NCBI GenBank assembly: GCA_964057225.1
Contig: OZ059898.1
Location: 20,003,267-20,067,266, forward strand
Origin: Auanema rhodensis
Taxonomy: Eukaryota; Nematoda; Chromadorea; Rhabditida; Rhabditidae
Direction: 5' to 3'
DNA length: 64,000 nucleotides
In this document: one piece after another, positions 1-11,803 of the stretch
Layout of the letters: each line of letters begins with the position of its first letter
Numbering within the stretch: position 1 is the stretch's first letter
Made by a program: the position numbers and the translations under genes
The notes under the pieces: generated by a model
Database searches by the model: none
What the model saw: the letters and a program-made list of their open reading frames with translations, nothing else
Told to the model about the DNA's origin: nothing

Positions 1-228
1 AGATTTTTTTTTTCAAGGCAAAGACGAAGGACAAGGTTATTCAACGAAAAAATTAATTCTTCAGGGTGAAAATCGAGGATATAAGTGTGAACTTATATCA
101 GTTGATATCTCGGTGCATTTTCAAGCTAGCGCAAATCTAATAACACAGATCGACGCAGCTTAAAACTCCGCATCGAGTGCACTATACTACATTGAGAAAC
201 GCTTGATACAAAAATTAGTTATGATCGT
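1..228 (+). repeat. Satellite unit cut by the left window edge
   Basis: This is the last 228 bases of a unit, beginning inside the T run and carrying GACGAAGGACAAGG, where almost all other units read GACGATGGAC. Its tail has the linked AAACTCC and CGAGTG variants that normally precede F-type units. Confidence 0.95.
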
Positions 229-301
229 TTGAAAAATGATGCATTAGTGTATTTTGAGTTTCCATGTGCACTCAACATTGCTTCCAAAAACATTTTGACA
301 A

Positions 302-320
302 AAATTTTTCCGAAAAATTT
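302..320 (+). other. AT-rich inverted repeat, AAATTTTT-CCG-AAAAATTT
   Basis: AAATTTTT and AAAAATTT are exact reverse complements around a 3-base CCG spacer. In S-type units the centre becomes TTTTTTCGAAAAA, which contains the 12-bp perfect palindrome TTTTTCGAAAAA. In V-type units AAAAATTT becomes AAACATTT and the dyad is weakened. The element sits at unit positions 74-92, inside the phased-tract zone. Confidence 0.75.
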
Positions 321-354
321 CAAAATAATTTCGCAAAAAGTAAATGTTTTTAGA

Positions 355-364
355 TTTTTTTTTT
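355..364 (+). other. Length-variable T run (one example per unit)
   Basis: The reference unit has ten T between AGA and CAAGG. F-type units (for example at 21268, 23021 and 24424) have nine. Others are interrupted as TTTCTTTTTTC (S), TCCTTTTTTC (L), TTTTTTCGTTC (D) or TTTTGTTTT (27929, 28980). Single-base changes here are what lengthen or shorten the open frame across the unit, a typical slippage pattern in noncoding DNA. Confidence 0.85.
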
Positions 365-428
365 CAAGGCAAAGACGATGGACAAGGTTATTCAACGAAA
401 AAATTAATTCTTCAGGGTGAAAATCGAG

Positions 429-450
429 GATATAAGTGTGAACTTATATC
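429..450 (+). other. Perfect 9-bp stem, 4-base loop hairpin (one example per unit)
   Basis: The left arm GATATAAGT and right arm ACTTATATC are exact reverse complements separated by GTGA. It lies at unit positions 201-222, four bases before a GATATC palindrome. Most units keep it intact. In units with GTGAGCTTATATC the innermost pair is lost, leaving an 8-bp stem with a 6-base loop. Other changes break it: GAAATAAG near 33038 and 35495, GTAAATAAG near 34792, GATATACG near 21470, and GATAAAAG with ACATATATC near 28130. Its near-fixation may be selection for structure or simply recent shared descent. Confidence 0.8.
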
Positions 451-930
451 AGTTGATATCTCGGTGCATTTTCAAGCTAGCGCAAATCTAATAACACAGA
501 TCGACGCAGCTTAAAACTCCGCATCGAGTGCACTATACTACATTGAGAAACGCTTGATACAAAAATTAGTTATGATCGTTTGAAAAATGATGCATTAGTG
601 TATTTTGAGTTTCCATGTACATTCAACATTGCTTCCAAAAATATTTTGACAAAAATTTTTCCGAAAAATTTCAAAATAATTTCGCAAAAAGTAGATGTTT
701 TTAGATTTTTTTTTTCAAGGCAAAGACGATGGACAAGGTTATTCAACGAAAAAATTAATTCTTCAGGGTGAAAATCGAGGATATAAGTGTGAACTTATAT
801 CAGTTGATATCTCGGTGCATTTTTCAGCTAGCGCAAATCTGATAACACAGATCGACGCAGCTTAAAAATCCGCATCGAATGCACTATACTACATTGAGAA
901 ACGCTTGATACAAAAATTAGTTATGATCGT

Positions 931-3034
931 TTGAAAAATGATGCATTAGTGTATTTTGAGTTTCCATGTACACTCAACATTGCTTCCAAAAACATTTTGA
1001 CAAAAATTTTTTCGAAAAATTTCAAAATAATTTCGCAAAAAGTAGATGTTTTTAGATTTCTTTTTTCAAGGCAAAGACGATGGACAAGGTTATTCAACGA
1101 AAAAATTAATTCTTCAGGGTGAAAATCGAGGATATAAGTGTGAACTTATATCAGTTGATATCTCGGTGCATTTTTCAGCTAGCGCAAATCTGATAACACA
1201 GATCGACGCAACTTAAAAATCCGCATCGAATGCACTATACTACATTGAGAAACGCTTGATACAAAAATTAGTTATGATCGTTTGAAAAATGATGCATTAG
1301 TGTATTTTGAGTTTCCATGTACACTCAACATTGCTTCCAAAAACATTTTGACAAAAATTTTTCCGAAAAATTTCAAAATAATTTCGCAAAAAGTAGATGT
1401 TTTTAGATTTTTTTTTTCAAGGCAAAGACGATGGACAAGGTTATTCAACGAAAACATTAATTCTTCAGGGTGAAAATCGAGGATATAAGTGTGAACTTAT
1501 ATCAGTTGATATCTCGGTGCATTTTTAAGCTAGCGCAAATCTGATAACACAGATCGATGCAGCTTAAAAATCCGCATCGAATGCACTATACTACATTGAG
1601 AAACGCTTGATACAAAAATTAGTTATGATCGTTTGAAAAATGATGCATTAGTGTATTTTGAGTTTCCATGTACACTCAACATTGCTTCCAAAAACATTTT
1701 GACAAAAATTTTTCCGAAAAATTTCAAAATAATTTCGCAAAAAGTAGATGTTTTTAGATTTTTTTTTTCAAGGCAAAGACGATGGACAAGGTTATTCAAC
1801 GAAAACATTAATTCTTCAGGGTGAAAATCGAGGATATAAGTGTGAACTTATATCAGTTGATATCTCGGTGCATTTTTAAGCTAGCGCAAATCTGATAACA
1901 CAGATCGATGCAGCTTAAAAATCCGCATCGAATGCACTATACTACATTGAGAAACGCTTGATACAAAAATTAGTTATGATCGTTTGAAAAATGATGCATT
2001 AGTGTATTTTGAGTTTCCATGTGCACTCAACATTGCTTCCAAAAACATTTTGACAAAAATTTTTCCGAAAAATTTCAAAATAATTTCGCAAAAAGTAGAT
2101 GTTTTTCGATTTTTTTTTTCAAGGCAAAGACGATGGACAATGTTATTCAACGAAAAATTTAATTCTTCAGGGTGAAAATCGAAGATATAAGTGTGAACTT
2201 ATATCAGTTGATATCTCGGTGCATTTTTAAGCTAGCGCAAATCTGATAACACAGATCGATGCAGCTTAAAAATCCGCATCGAATGCACTATACTACATTG
2301 AGAAACGCTTGATACAAAAATTAGTTATGATCGTTTGAAAATGATGCATTAGTGTATTTTGAGTTTCCATGTACACTCAACATTGCTTCCAAAAACATTT
2401 TGACAAAAATTTTTTCGAAAAATTTCAAAATAATTTCGCAAAAAGTAAATGTTTTTAGATTTATTTTTCAAGGCAAAGACGATGGACGATGTTATTCAAC
2501 AAAAAAATTAATTCTTCAGGGTGAAAATCGAGGATATAAGTGTGAACTTATATCAGTTGATATCTCGGTGCATTTTTCAGCTAGCGCAAATCTGATAACA
2601 CAGATCGACGCAGCTTAAAAATCCGCATCGAATGCACTATACTACATTGAGAAACGCTTGATACAAAAATTAGTTATGATCGTTTGAAAAATGATGCATT
2701 AGTGTATTTTGAGTTTCCATGTACACTCAACATTGCTTCCAAAAACATTTTGACAAAAATTTTTCCGAAAAATTTCAAAATAATTTCGCAAAAAGTAGAT
2801 GTTTTTAGATTTTTTTTTTCAAGGCAAAGACGATGGACAAGGTTATTCAACGAAAAAATTAATTCTTCAGGGTGAAAATCGAGGATATAAGTGTGAACTT
2901 ATATCAGTTGATATCTCGGTGCATTTTCCAGCTAGCGCAAATCTAATAACACAGATCGACGCAGCTTAAAAATCCGCATCGAATGCACTATACTAAATTG
3001 AGAAACGCTTGATACAAAAATTAGTTATGACCGT
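931..3034 (+). repeat. Six-unit higher-order repeat, copy 1
   Basis: Six consecutive units of order S-like, N, N, A, one-base-deleted S (from 2335, TTGAAAATG), P match the next block at a period of 2104 bp. Identity by eye runs from about 931 to about 2815 against 3035 to about 4919. One difference noticed is CGCAACTT near 1211 against CGCAGCTT in copy 2. The final unit diverges after its first 130 bases or so. Confidence 0.85.
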
Positions 3035-5138
3035 TTGAAAAATGATGCATTAGTGTATTTTGAGTTTCCATGTACACTCAACATTGCTTCCAAAAACATT
3101 TTGACAAAAATTTTTTCGAAAAATTTCAAAATAATTTCGCAAAAAGTAGATGTTTTTAGATTTCTTTTTTCAAGGCAAAGACGATGGACAAGGTTATTCA
3201 ACGAAAAAATTAATTCTTCAGGGTGAAAATCGAGGATATAAGTGTGAACTTATATCAGTTGATATCTCGGTGCATTTTTCAGCTAGCGCAAATCTGATAA
3301 CACAGATCGACGCAGCTTAAAAATCCGCATCGAATGCACTATACTACATTGAGAAACGCTTGATACAAAAATTAGTTATGATCGTTTGAAAAATGATGCA
3401 TTAGTGTATTTTGAGTTTCCATGTACACTCAACATTGCTTCCAAAAACATTTTGACAAAAATTTTTCCGAAAAATTTCAAAATAATTTCGCAAAAAGTAG
3501 ATGTTTTTAGATTTTTTTTTTCAAGGCAAAGACGATGGACAAGGTTATTCAACGAAAACATTAATTCTTCAGGGTGAAAATCGAGGATATAAGTGTGAAC
3601 TTATATCAGTTGATATCTCGGTGCATTTTTAAGCTAGCGCAAATCTGATAACACAGATCGATGCAGCTTAAAAATCCGCATCGAATGCACTATACTACAT
3701 TGAGAAACGCTTGATACAAAAATTAGTTATGATCGTTTGAAAAATGATGCATTAGTGTATTTTGAGTTTCCATGTACACTCAACATTGCTTCCAAAAACA
3801 TTTTGACAAAAATTTTTCCGAAAAATTTCAAAATAATTTCGCAAAAAGTAGATGTTTTTAGATTTTTTTTTTCAAGGCAAAGACGATGGACAAGGTTATT
3901 CAACGAAAACATTAATTCTTCAGGGTGAAAATCGAGGATATAAGTGTGAACTTATATCAGTTGATATCTCGGTGCATTTTTAAGCTAGCGCAAATCTGAT
4001 AACACAGATCGATGCAGCTTAAAAATCCGCATCGAATGCACTATACTACATTGAGAAACGCTTGATACAAAAATTAGTTATGATCGTTTGAAAAATGATG
4101 CATTAGTGTATTTTGAGTTTCCATGTGCACTCAACATTGCTTCCAAAAACATTTTGACAAAAATTTTTCCGAAAAATTTCAAAATAATTTCGCAAAAAGT
4201 AGATGTTTTTCGATTTTTTTTTTCAAGGCAAAGACGATGGACAATGTTATTCAACGAAAAATTTAATTCTTCAGGGTGAAAATCGAAGATATAAGTGTGA
4301 ACTTATATCAGTTGATATCTCGGTGCATTTTTAAGCTAGCGCAAATCTGATAACACAGATCGATGCAGCTTAAAAATCCGCATCGAATGCACTATACTAC
4401 ATTGAGAAACGCTTGATACAAAAATTAGTTATGATCGTTTGAAAATGATGCATTAGTGTATTTTGAGTTTCCATGTACACTCAACATTGCTTCCAAAAAC
4501 ATTTTGACAAAAATTTTTTCGAAAAATTTCAAAATAATTTCGCAAAAAGTAAATGTTTTTAGATTTATTTTTCAAGGCAAAGACGATGGACGATGTTATT
4601 CAACAAAAAAATTAATTCTTCAGGGTGAAAATCGAGGATATAAGTGTGAACTTATATCAGTTGATATCTCGGTGCATTTTTCAGCTAGCGCAAATCTGAT
4701 AACACAGATCGACGCAGCTTAAAAATCCGCATCGAATGCACTATACTACATTGAGAAACGCTTGATACAAAAATTAGTTATGATCGTTTGAAAAATGATG
4801 CATTAGTGTATTTTGAGTTTCCATGTACACTCAACATTGCTTCCAAAAACATTTTGACAAAAATTTTTCCGAAAAATTTCAAAATAATTTCGCAAAAAGT
4901 AGATGTTTTTAGATTTTTTTTTTCAAGGCAAAGACGATGGACGATGTTATTCAACAAAAAAATTAATTCTTCAGGGTGAAAATCGAGGATATAAGTGTGA
5001 ACTTATATCAGTTGATATCTCGGTGCATTTTTCAGCTAGCGCAAATCTGATAACACAGATCGACGCAGCTTAAAAATCCGCATCGAATGCACTATACTAC
5101 ATTGAGAAACGCTTGATACAAAAATTAGTTATGATCGT
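3035..5138 (+). repeat. Six-unit higher-order repeat, copy 2
   Basis: This is the direct repeat of 931-3034 in the same order, including the one-base deletion in the fifth unit and its unusual AGATTTATTTTTC stretch (near 4560, matching 2458). Its sixth unit (4788) is a hybrid. Confidence 0.85.
4788..5138 (+). repeat. Hybrid satellite unit (P head, S tail)
   Basis: The first part has TTCCGAAAAAT, GTAGATG and ten T, as in the P unit at 2684. The next part has GACGATG and CAACAAAAA, as in the deleted S units at 2335 and 4439. The switch lies between the T run and GACGATG, about 4925-4940. It marks one edge of the six-unit duplication and is best explained by unequal crossover or conversion between adjacent unit types. 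Confidence 0.7.
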
Positions 5139-6542
5139 TTGAAAAATGATGCATTAGTGTATTTTGAGTTTCCATGTACACTCAACATTGCTTCCAAAAA
5201 CATTTTGACAAAAATTTTTCCGAAAAATTTCAAAATAATTTCGCAAAAAGTAGATGTTTTTAGATTTTTTTTTTCGAGGCAAAGACGATGGACAAGGTTA
5301 TTCAACGAAAAAATTAATTCTTCAGGGTGAAAATCGAGGATATAAGTGTGAACTTATATCAGTTGATATCTCGGTGCATTTTCAAGCTAGCGCAAATCTA
5401 ATAACACAGATCGACGCAGCTTAAAAATCCGCATTGAATGCACTATACTAAATTGAGAAACGCTTGATACAAAAATTAGTTATGACCGTTTGAAAAATGA
5501 TGCATTAGTGTATTTTGAGTTTCCATGTACACTCAACATTGCTTCCAAAAACATTTTGACAAAAATTTTTTCGAAAAATTTCAAAATAATTTCGCAAAAA
5601 GTAGATGTTTTTAGATTTCTTTTTTCAAGGCAAAGACGATGGACAAGGTTATTCAACGAAAAAATTAATTCTTCAGGGTGAAAATCGAGGATATAAGTGT
5701 GAACTTATATCAGTTGATATCTCGGTGCATTTTTCAGCTAGCGCAAATCTGACAACACAGATCGACGCAGCTTAAAAATCCGCATCGAATGCACTATACT
5801 ACATTGAGAAACGCTTGATACAAAAATTAGTTATGATCGTTTGAAAAATGATGCATTAGTGTATTTTGAGTTTCCATGTACACTCAACATTGCTTCCAAA
5901 AACATTTTGACAAAAATTTTTCCGAAAAATTTCAAAATAATTTCGCAAAAAGTAGATGTTTTTAGATTTTTTTTTTCAAGGCAAAGACGATGGACAAGGT
6001 TATTCAACGAAAAAATTAATTCTTCAGGGTGAAAATCGAGGATATAAGTGTGAACTTATATCAGTTGATATCTCGGTGCATTTTCAAGCTAGCGCAAATC
6101 TAATAACACAGATCGACGCAGCTTAAAAATCCGCATCGAATGCACTATACTAAATTGAGAAACGCTTGATACAAAAATTAGTTATGACCGTTTGAAAAAT
6201 GATGCATTAGTGTATTTTGAGTTTCCATGTACACTCAACATTGCTTCCAAAAACATTTTGACAAAAATTTTTTCGAAAAATTTCAAAATAATTTCGCAAA
6301 AAGTAGATGTTTTTAGATTTCTTTTTTCAAGGCAAAGACGATGGACAAGGTTATTCAACGAAAAAATTAATTCTTCAGGGTGAAAATCGAGGATATAAGT
6401 GTGAACTTATATCAGTTGATATCTCGGTGCATTTTTCAGCTAGCGCAAATCTGATAACACAGATCGACGCAGCTTAAAAATCCGCATCGAATGCACTATA
6501 CTACATTGAGAAACGCTTGATACAAAAATTAGTTATGATCGT
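5139..6542 (+). repeat. Two-unit (702-bp) repeat, two copies
   Basis: A P unit followed by a CTAAATTGAG...TATGACCG junction and an S-like unit occurs at 5139 and again at 5841. Differences noticed are TTTCGAGGC against TTTCAAGGC and GACAACAC against GATAACAC. The same pair type begins at 2684/3035. Confidence 0.8.
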
Positions 6543-7244
6543 TTGAAAAATGATGCATTAGTGTATTTTGAGTTTCCATGTACACTCAACATTGCTTCCA
6601 AAAACATTTTGACAAAAATTTTTCCGAAAAATTTCAAAATAATTTCGCAAAAAGTAGATGTTTTTAGATTTTTTTTTTCAAGGCAAAGACGATGGACAAG
6701 GTTATTCAACGAAAACATTAATTCTTCAGGGTGAAAATCGAGGATATAAGTGTGAACTTATATCAGTTGATATCTCGGTGCATTTTTAAGCTAGCGCAAA
6801 TCTGATAACACAGATCGATGCAGCTTAAAAATCCGCATCGAATGCACTATACTACATTGAGAAACGCTTGATACAAAAATTAGTTATGATCGTTTGAAAA
6901 ATGATGCATTAGTGTATTTTGAGTTTCCATGTGCACTCAACATTGCTTCCAAAAACATTTTGACAAAAATTTTTCCGAAAAATTTCAAAATAATTTCGCA
7001 AAAAGTAGATGTTTTTCGATTTTTTTTTTCAAGGCAAAGACGATGGACAATGTTATTCAACGAAAAATTTAATTCTTCAGGGTGAAAATCGAGGATATAA
7101 GTGTGAACTTATATCAGTTGATATCTCGGTGCACTTTTAAGCTAGCGCAAATCTGATAACACAGATCGACGCAGCTTAAAAATCCGCATCGAATGCACTA
7201 TACTACATTGAGAAACGCTTGATACAAAAATTAGTTATGATCGT

Positions 7245-7594
7245 TTGAAAAATGATGCATTAGTGTATTTTGAGTTTCCATGTACACTCAACATTGCTTC
7301 CAAAACATTTTGACAAAAATTTTTTCGAAAAATTTCAAAAAAATTTAGCAAAAAGTAGCTGTTTTTAGATTCCTTTTTTCAAGGCAAAAACGGAGGACAA
7401 TGTTATTCAACGAAAAAATTAATTCTTCAGGGTGAAAATCGAGGATATAAGTGTGAACTTATATCAGTTGATATCTCGGTGCACTTTTAAGCTAGCGCAA
7501 ATCTAATAACACAGATCGACGCAGCTTAAAACTCCGCATCGAGTGCACTATACTACATTGAGAAACGCTTGATACAAAAATTAGTTATGATCGT
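7245..7594 (+). repeat. First L-type satellite unit
   Basis: This unit carries the linked set CCAAAACATTTT (one A fewer), AATTTAGC, GTAGCTG and GATTCCTTTTTTC. The same set recurs at 11804, 12154, 13557, 13907, 16711, 18464, 19164 and 20216, with partial forms at 12856, 14609, 14959 and 59501. Its own AAAAAAATTTAGC and CGGAGGAC are not shared with the others. Confidence 0.8.
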
Positions 7595-8296
7595 TTGAAA
7601 AATGATGCATTAGTGTATTTTGAGTTTCCATGTACATTCAACATTGCTTCCAAAAATATTTTGACAAAAATTTTTCCGAAAAATTTCAAAATAATTTCGC
7701 AAAAAGTAGATGTTTTTAGATTTTTTTTTTCAAGGCAAAGACGATGGACAAGGTTATTCAACGAAAAAATTAATTCTTCAGGGTGAAAATCGAGGATATA
7801 AGTGTGAACTTATATCAGTTGATATCTCGGTGCATTTTCAAGCTAGCGCAAATCTAATAACACAGATCGACGCAGCTTAAAAATCCGCATCGAATGCACT
7901 ATACTAAATTGAGAAACGCTTGATACAAAAATTAGTTATGACCGTTTGAAAAATGATGCATTAGTGTATTTTGAGTTTCCATGTACACTCAACATTGCTT
8001 CCAAAAACATTTTGACAAAAATTTTTTCGAAAAATTTCAAAATAATTTCGCAAAAAGTAGATGTTTTTAGATTTCTTATTTCAAGGCAAAGACGATGGAC
8101 AAGGTTATTCAACGAAAAAATTAATTCTTCAGGGTGAAAATCGAGGATATAAGTGTGAACTTATATCAGTTGATATCTCGGTGCATTTTTAAGCTAGCGC
8201 AAATCTGATAACACAGATCGATGCAGCTTAAAAATCCGCATCGAATGCACTATACTACATTGAGAAACGCTTGATACAAAAATTAGTTATGATCGT

Positions 8297-11200
8297 TTGA
8301 AAAATGATGCATTAGTGTATTTTGAGTTTCCATGTGCACTCAACATTGCTTCCAAAAACATTTTGACAAAAATTTTTCCGAAAAATTTCAAAATAATTTC
8401 GCAAAAAGTAGATGTTTTTCGATTTTTTTTTTCAAGGCAAAGACGATGGACAATGTTATTCAACGAAAAATTTAATTCTTCAGGGTGAAAATCGAAGATA
8501 TAAGTGTGAACTTATATCAGTTGATATCTCGGTGCATTTTTAAGCTAGCGCAAATCTGATAACACAGATCGATGCAGCTTAAAAATCCGCATCGAATGCA
8601 CTATACTACATTGAGAAACGCTTGATACAAAAATTAGTTATGATCGTTTGAAAATGATGCATTAGTGTATTTTGAGTTTCCATGTACACTCAACATTGCT
8701 TCCAAAAACATTTTGACAAAAATTTTTTCGAAAAATTTCAAAATAATTTCGCAAAAAGTAAATGTTTTTAGATTTCTTTTTTCAAGGCAAAGACGATGGA
8801 CGATGTTATTCAACAAAAAAATTAATTCTTCAGGGTGAAAATCGAGGATATAAGTGTGAACTTATATCAGTTGATATCTCGGTGCATTTTTAAGCTAGCG
8901 CAAATCTGATAACACAGATCGACGCAGCTTAAAAATCCGCATCGAATGCACTATACTACATTGAGAAACGCTTGATACAAAAATTAGTTATGATCGTTTG
9001 AAAAATGATGCATTAGTGTATTTTGAGTTTCCATGTACACTCAACATTGCTTCCAAAAACATTTTGACAAAAATTTTTTCGAAAAATTTCAAAATTATTT
9101 CGCAAAAAGTAAATGTTTTTAGATTTTTTTTTTCAAGGCAAAGACGATGGACAATGTTATTCAACAAAAAAATTAATTCTTCAGGGTGAAAATCGAGGAT
9201 ATAAGTGTGAACTTATATCAGTTGATATCTCGGTGCATTTTTAAGCTAGCGCAAATCTGATAACACAGATCGACGCAGCTTAAAACTCCGCATCGAGTGC
9301 ACTATACTACATTGAGAAACGCTTGATACAAAAATTAGTTATGATCGTTTGAAAAATGATGCATTAGTGTATTTTGAGTTTCCATGTACATTCAACATTG
9401 CTTCCAAAAATATTTTGACAAAAATTTTTCCGAAAAATTTCAAAATAATTTCGCAAAAAGTAGATGTTTTTAGATTTTTTTTTTCAAGGCAAAGACGATG
9501 GACAAGGTTATTCAACGAAAAAATTAATTCTTCAGGGTGAAAATCGAGGATATAAGTGTGAACTTATATCAGTTGATATCTCGGTGCGTTTTTCAGCTAG
9601 CGCAAATCTGATAACACAGATCGACGCAGCTTAAAAATCCGCATCGAATGCACTATACTACATTGAGAAAAGCTTGATACAAAAATTAGTTATGATCGTT
9701 TGAAAAATGATGCATTAGTGTATTTTGAGTTTCCATGTACACTCAACATTGCTTCCAAAAACATTTTGACAAAAATTTTTCCGAAAAATTTCAAAATAAT
9801 TTCGCAAAAAGTAGATGTTTTTAGATTTTTTTTTTCAAGGCAAAGACGATGGACAAGGTTATTCAACGAAAAAATTAATTCTTCAGGGTGAAAATCGAGG
9901 ATATAAGTGTGAACTTATATCAGTTGATATCTCGGTGCATTTTTCAGCTAGCGCAAATCGGATAACACAGATCGACGCAGCTTAAAAATCCGCATCGAAT
10001 GCACTATACTACATTGAGAAACGCTTGATACAAAAATTAGTTATGATCGTTTGAAAAATGATGCATTAGTGTATTTTGAGTTTCCATGTGCACTCAACAT
10101 TGCTTCCAAAAACATTTTGACAAAAATTTTTCCGAAAAATTTCAAAATAATTTCGCAAAAAGTAGATGTTTTTCGATTTTTTTTTTCAAGGCAAAGACGA
10201 TGGACAATGTTATTCAACGAAAAATTTAATTCTTCAGGGTGAAAATCGAAGATATAAGTGTGAACTTATATCAGTTGATATCTCGGTGCATTTTTAAGCT
10301 AGCGCAAATCTGATAACACAGATCGATGCAGCTTAAAAATCCGCATCGAACGCACTATACTACATTGAGAAACGCTTGATACAAAAATTAGTTATGATCG
10401 TTTGAAAATGATGCATTAGTGTATTTTGAGTTTCCATGTACACTCAACATTGCTTCCAAAAACATTTTGACAAAAATTTTTTCGAAAAATTTCAAAATAA
10501 TTTCGCAAAAAGTAAATGTTTTTAGATTTCTTTTTTCAAGGCAAAGACGATGGACAATGTTATTCAACGAAAAATTTAATTCTTCAGGGTGAAAATCGAA
10601 GATATAAGTGTGAACTTATATCAGTTGATATCTCGGTGCATTTTTAAGCTAGCGCAAATCTGATAACACAGATCGATGCAGCTTAAAAATCCGCATCGAA
10701 TGCACTATACTACATTGAGAAACGCTTGATACAAAAATTAGTTATGATCGTTTGAAAAATGATGCATTAGTGTATTTTGAGTTTCCATGTGCACTCAACA
10801 TTGCTTCCAAAAACATTTTGACAAAAATTTTTCCGAAAAATTTCAAAATAATTTCGCAAAAAGTAGATGTTTTTCGATTTTTTTTTTCAAGGCAAAGACG
10901 ATGGACAATGTTATTCAACGAAAAATTTAATTCTTCAGGGTGAAAATCGAAGATATAAGTGTGAACTTATATCAGTTGATATCTCGGTGCATTTTTAAGC
11001 TAGCGCAAATCTGATAACACAGATCGATGCAGCTTAAAAATCCGCATCGAATGCACTATACTACATTGAGAAACGCTTGATACAAAAATTAGTTATGATC
11101 GTTTGAAAAATGATGCATTAGTGTATTTTGAGTTTCCATGTGCACTCAACATTGCTTCCAAAAACATTTTGACAAAAATTTTTCCGAAAAATTTCAAAAT

Positions 11201-11803
11201 AATTTCGCAAAAAGTAGATGTTTTTCGATTTTTTTTTTCAAGGCAAAGACGATGGACAATGTTATTCAACGAAAAATTTAATTCTTCAGGGTGAAAATCG
11301 AAGATATAAGTGTGAACTTATATCAGTTGATATCTCGGTGCATTTTTAAGCTAGCGCAAATCTGATAACACAGATCGATGCAGCTTAAAAATCCGCATCG
11401 AACGCACTATACTACATTGAGAAACGCTTGATACAAAAATTAGTTATGATCGTTTGAAAATGATGCATTAGTGTATTTTGAGTTTCCATGTACACTCAAC
11501 ATTGCTTCCAAAAACATTTTGACAGAAATTTTTTCGAAAAATTTCAAAATAATTTCGCAAAAAGTAAATGTTTTTAGATTTCTTTTTTCAAGGCAAAGAC
11601 GATGGACGATGTTATTCAACAAAAATATTAATTCTTCAGGGTGAAAATCGAGGATATAAGTGTGAACTTATATCAGTTGATATCTCGGTGCATTTTTAAG
11701 CTAGCGCAAATCTGATAACACAGATCGACGCAGCTTAAAAATCCGCATCGAATGCACTATACTACATTGAGAAACGCTTGATACAAAAATTAGTTATGAT
11801 CGT
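8297..11803 (+). repeat. A-type unit cluster with deleted and hybrid units
   Basis: A-type units (GTGCAC, TTTCGATTT, GACAATG, CGAAAAATTT, CGAAGATATAAG) start at 8297, 10051, 10752 and 11103. The last two are adjacent and look identical by eye. Units at 8648, 10402 and 11454 share the one-base deletion TTGAAAATG; 10402 joins an S-like head to an A tail, a hybrid. Units at 9349 and 9700 are F-like and P-like. Confidence 0.75.

Larger units (their letters stand above)
286..364 (+). other. Phased A/T-tract zone, predicted curved DNA (one example per unit)
   Basis: In the reference unit, tracts of four or more A or T are centred near 294.5, 304.5, 316.5, 326, 337, 349 and 359.5. The mean spacing is about 10.8 bp, close to one helical turn. 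A/T tracts phased in this way add their bends, which is established for A-tract curvature. The zone recurs at unit positions 58-136 in essentially every copy. A role in compaction or nucleosome placement is inference. Confidence 0.7.
229..579 (+). repeat. Reference satellite unit (first complete copy)
   Basis: This 351-bp unit is used here to give internal coordinates. In order it holds a palindromic ATGCAT (239-244), a zone of phased A/T tracts (286-364) with an AT-rich palindrome inside it (302-320), a ten-T run (355-364), a 9-bp hairpin (429-450), GATATC (455-460), GCTAGC (476-481), and a more GC-rich tail rich in ATCGA and CGCA words. ATGCAT, GATATC and GCTAGC persist in nearly every unit, so NsiI, EcoRV and NheI should cut the array to a 351-bp ladder; exceptions include GTTTATATC units (for example near 14480) and a GCTAAC near 50280. 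The chosen start is arbitrary, because linked variants run across it. Confidence 0.95.

Noticed and set aside
295-330. Bacterial-type promoter from TTGACA
   Set aside because: No TATAAT-like hexamer at 16-18 bp (AAATAA lies about 23 bp away), and nothing downstream is a gene. It is a by-product of AT-rich sequence.
229-420. Recurring 63-codon open frame, once per unit on the plus strand, as a small protein family
   Set aside because: It begins at TTG with no in-frame ATG upstream before a stop, is broken by single-base deletions in many units, and exists only because the unit is repeated. No recognisable domain.
429-481. Helitron-type 3' end (hairpin followed by CTAG)
   Set aside because: The hairpin is 26 bases from CTAG rather than the usual 10-12, there is no matching TC start, and no unit stands alone between non-satellite flanks.
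229-579. Unit built from two ancient 175-bp halves
   Set aside because: Comparing the halves gave only weak matches such as TGAAAAATGATG against TGAAAATCGAGG, and other shared words (ACATTG, ACAAAAATT) fall at inconsistent offsets. Not above chance for AT-rich DNA.
1272-1457. Antisense 61-62 codon frame starting with ATG in CGAAAACATT units
   Set aside because: It lies opposite the plus-strand frame in the same DNA, appears only where a single base creates the ATG or removes a stop, and shows no conserved coding signal.
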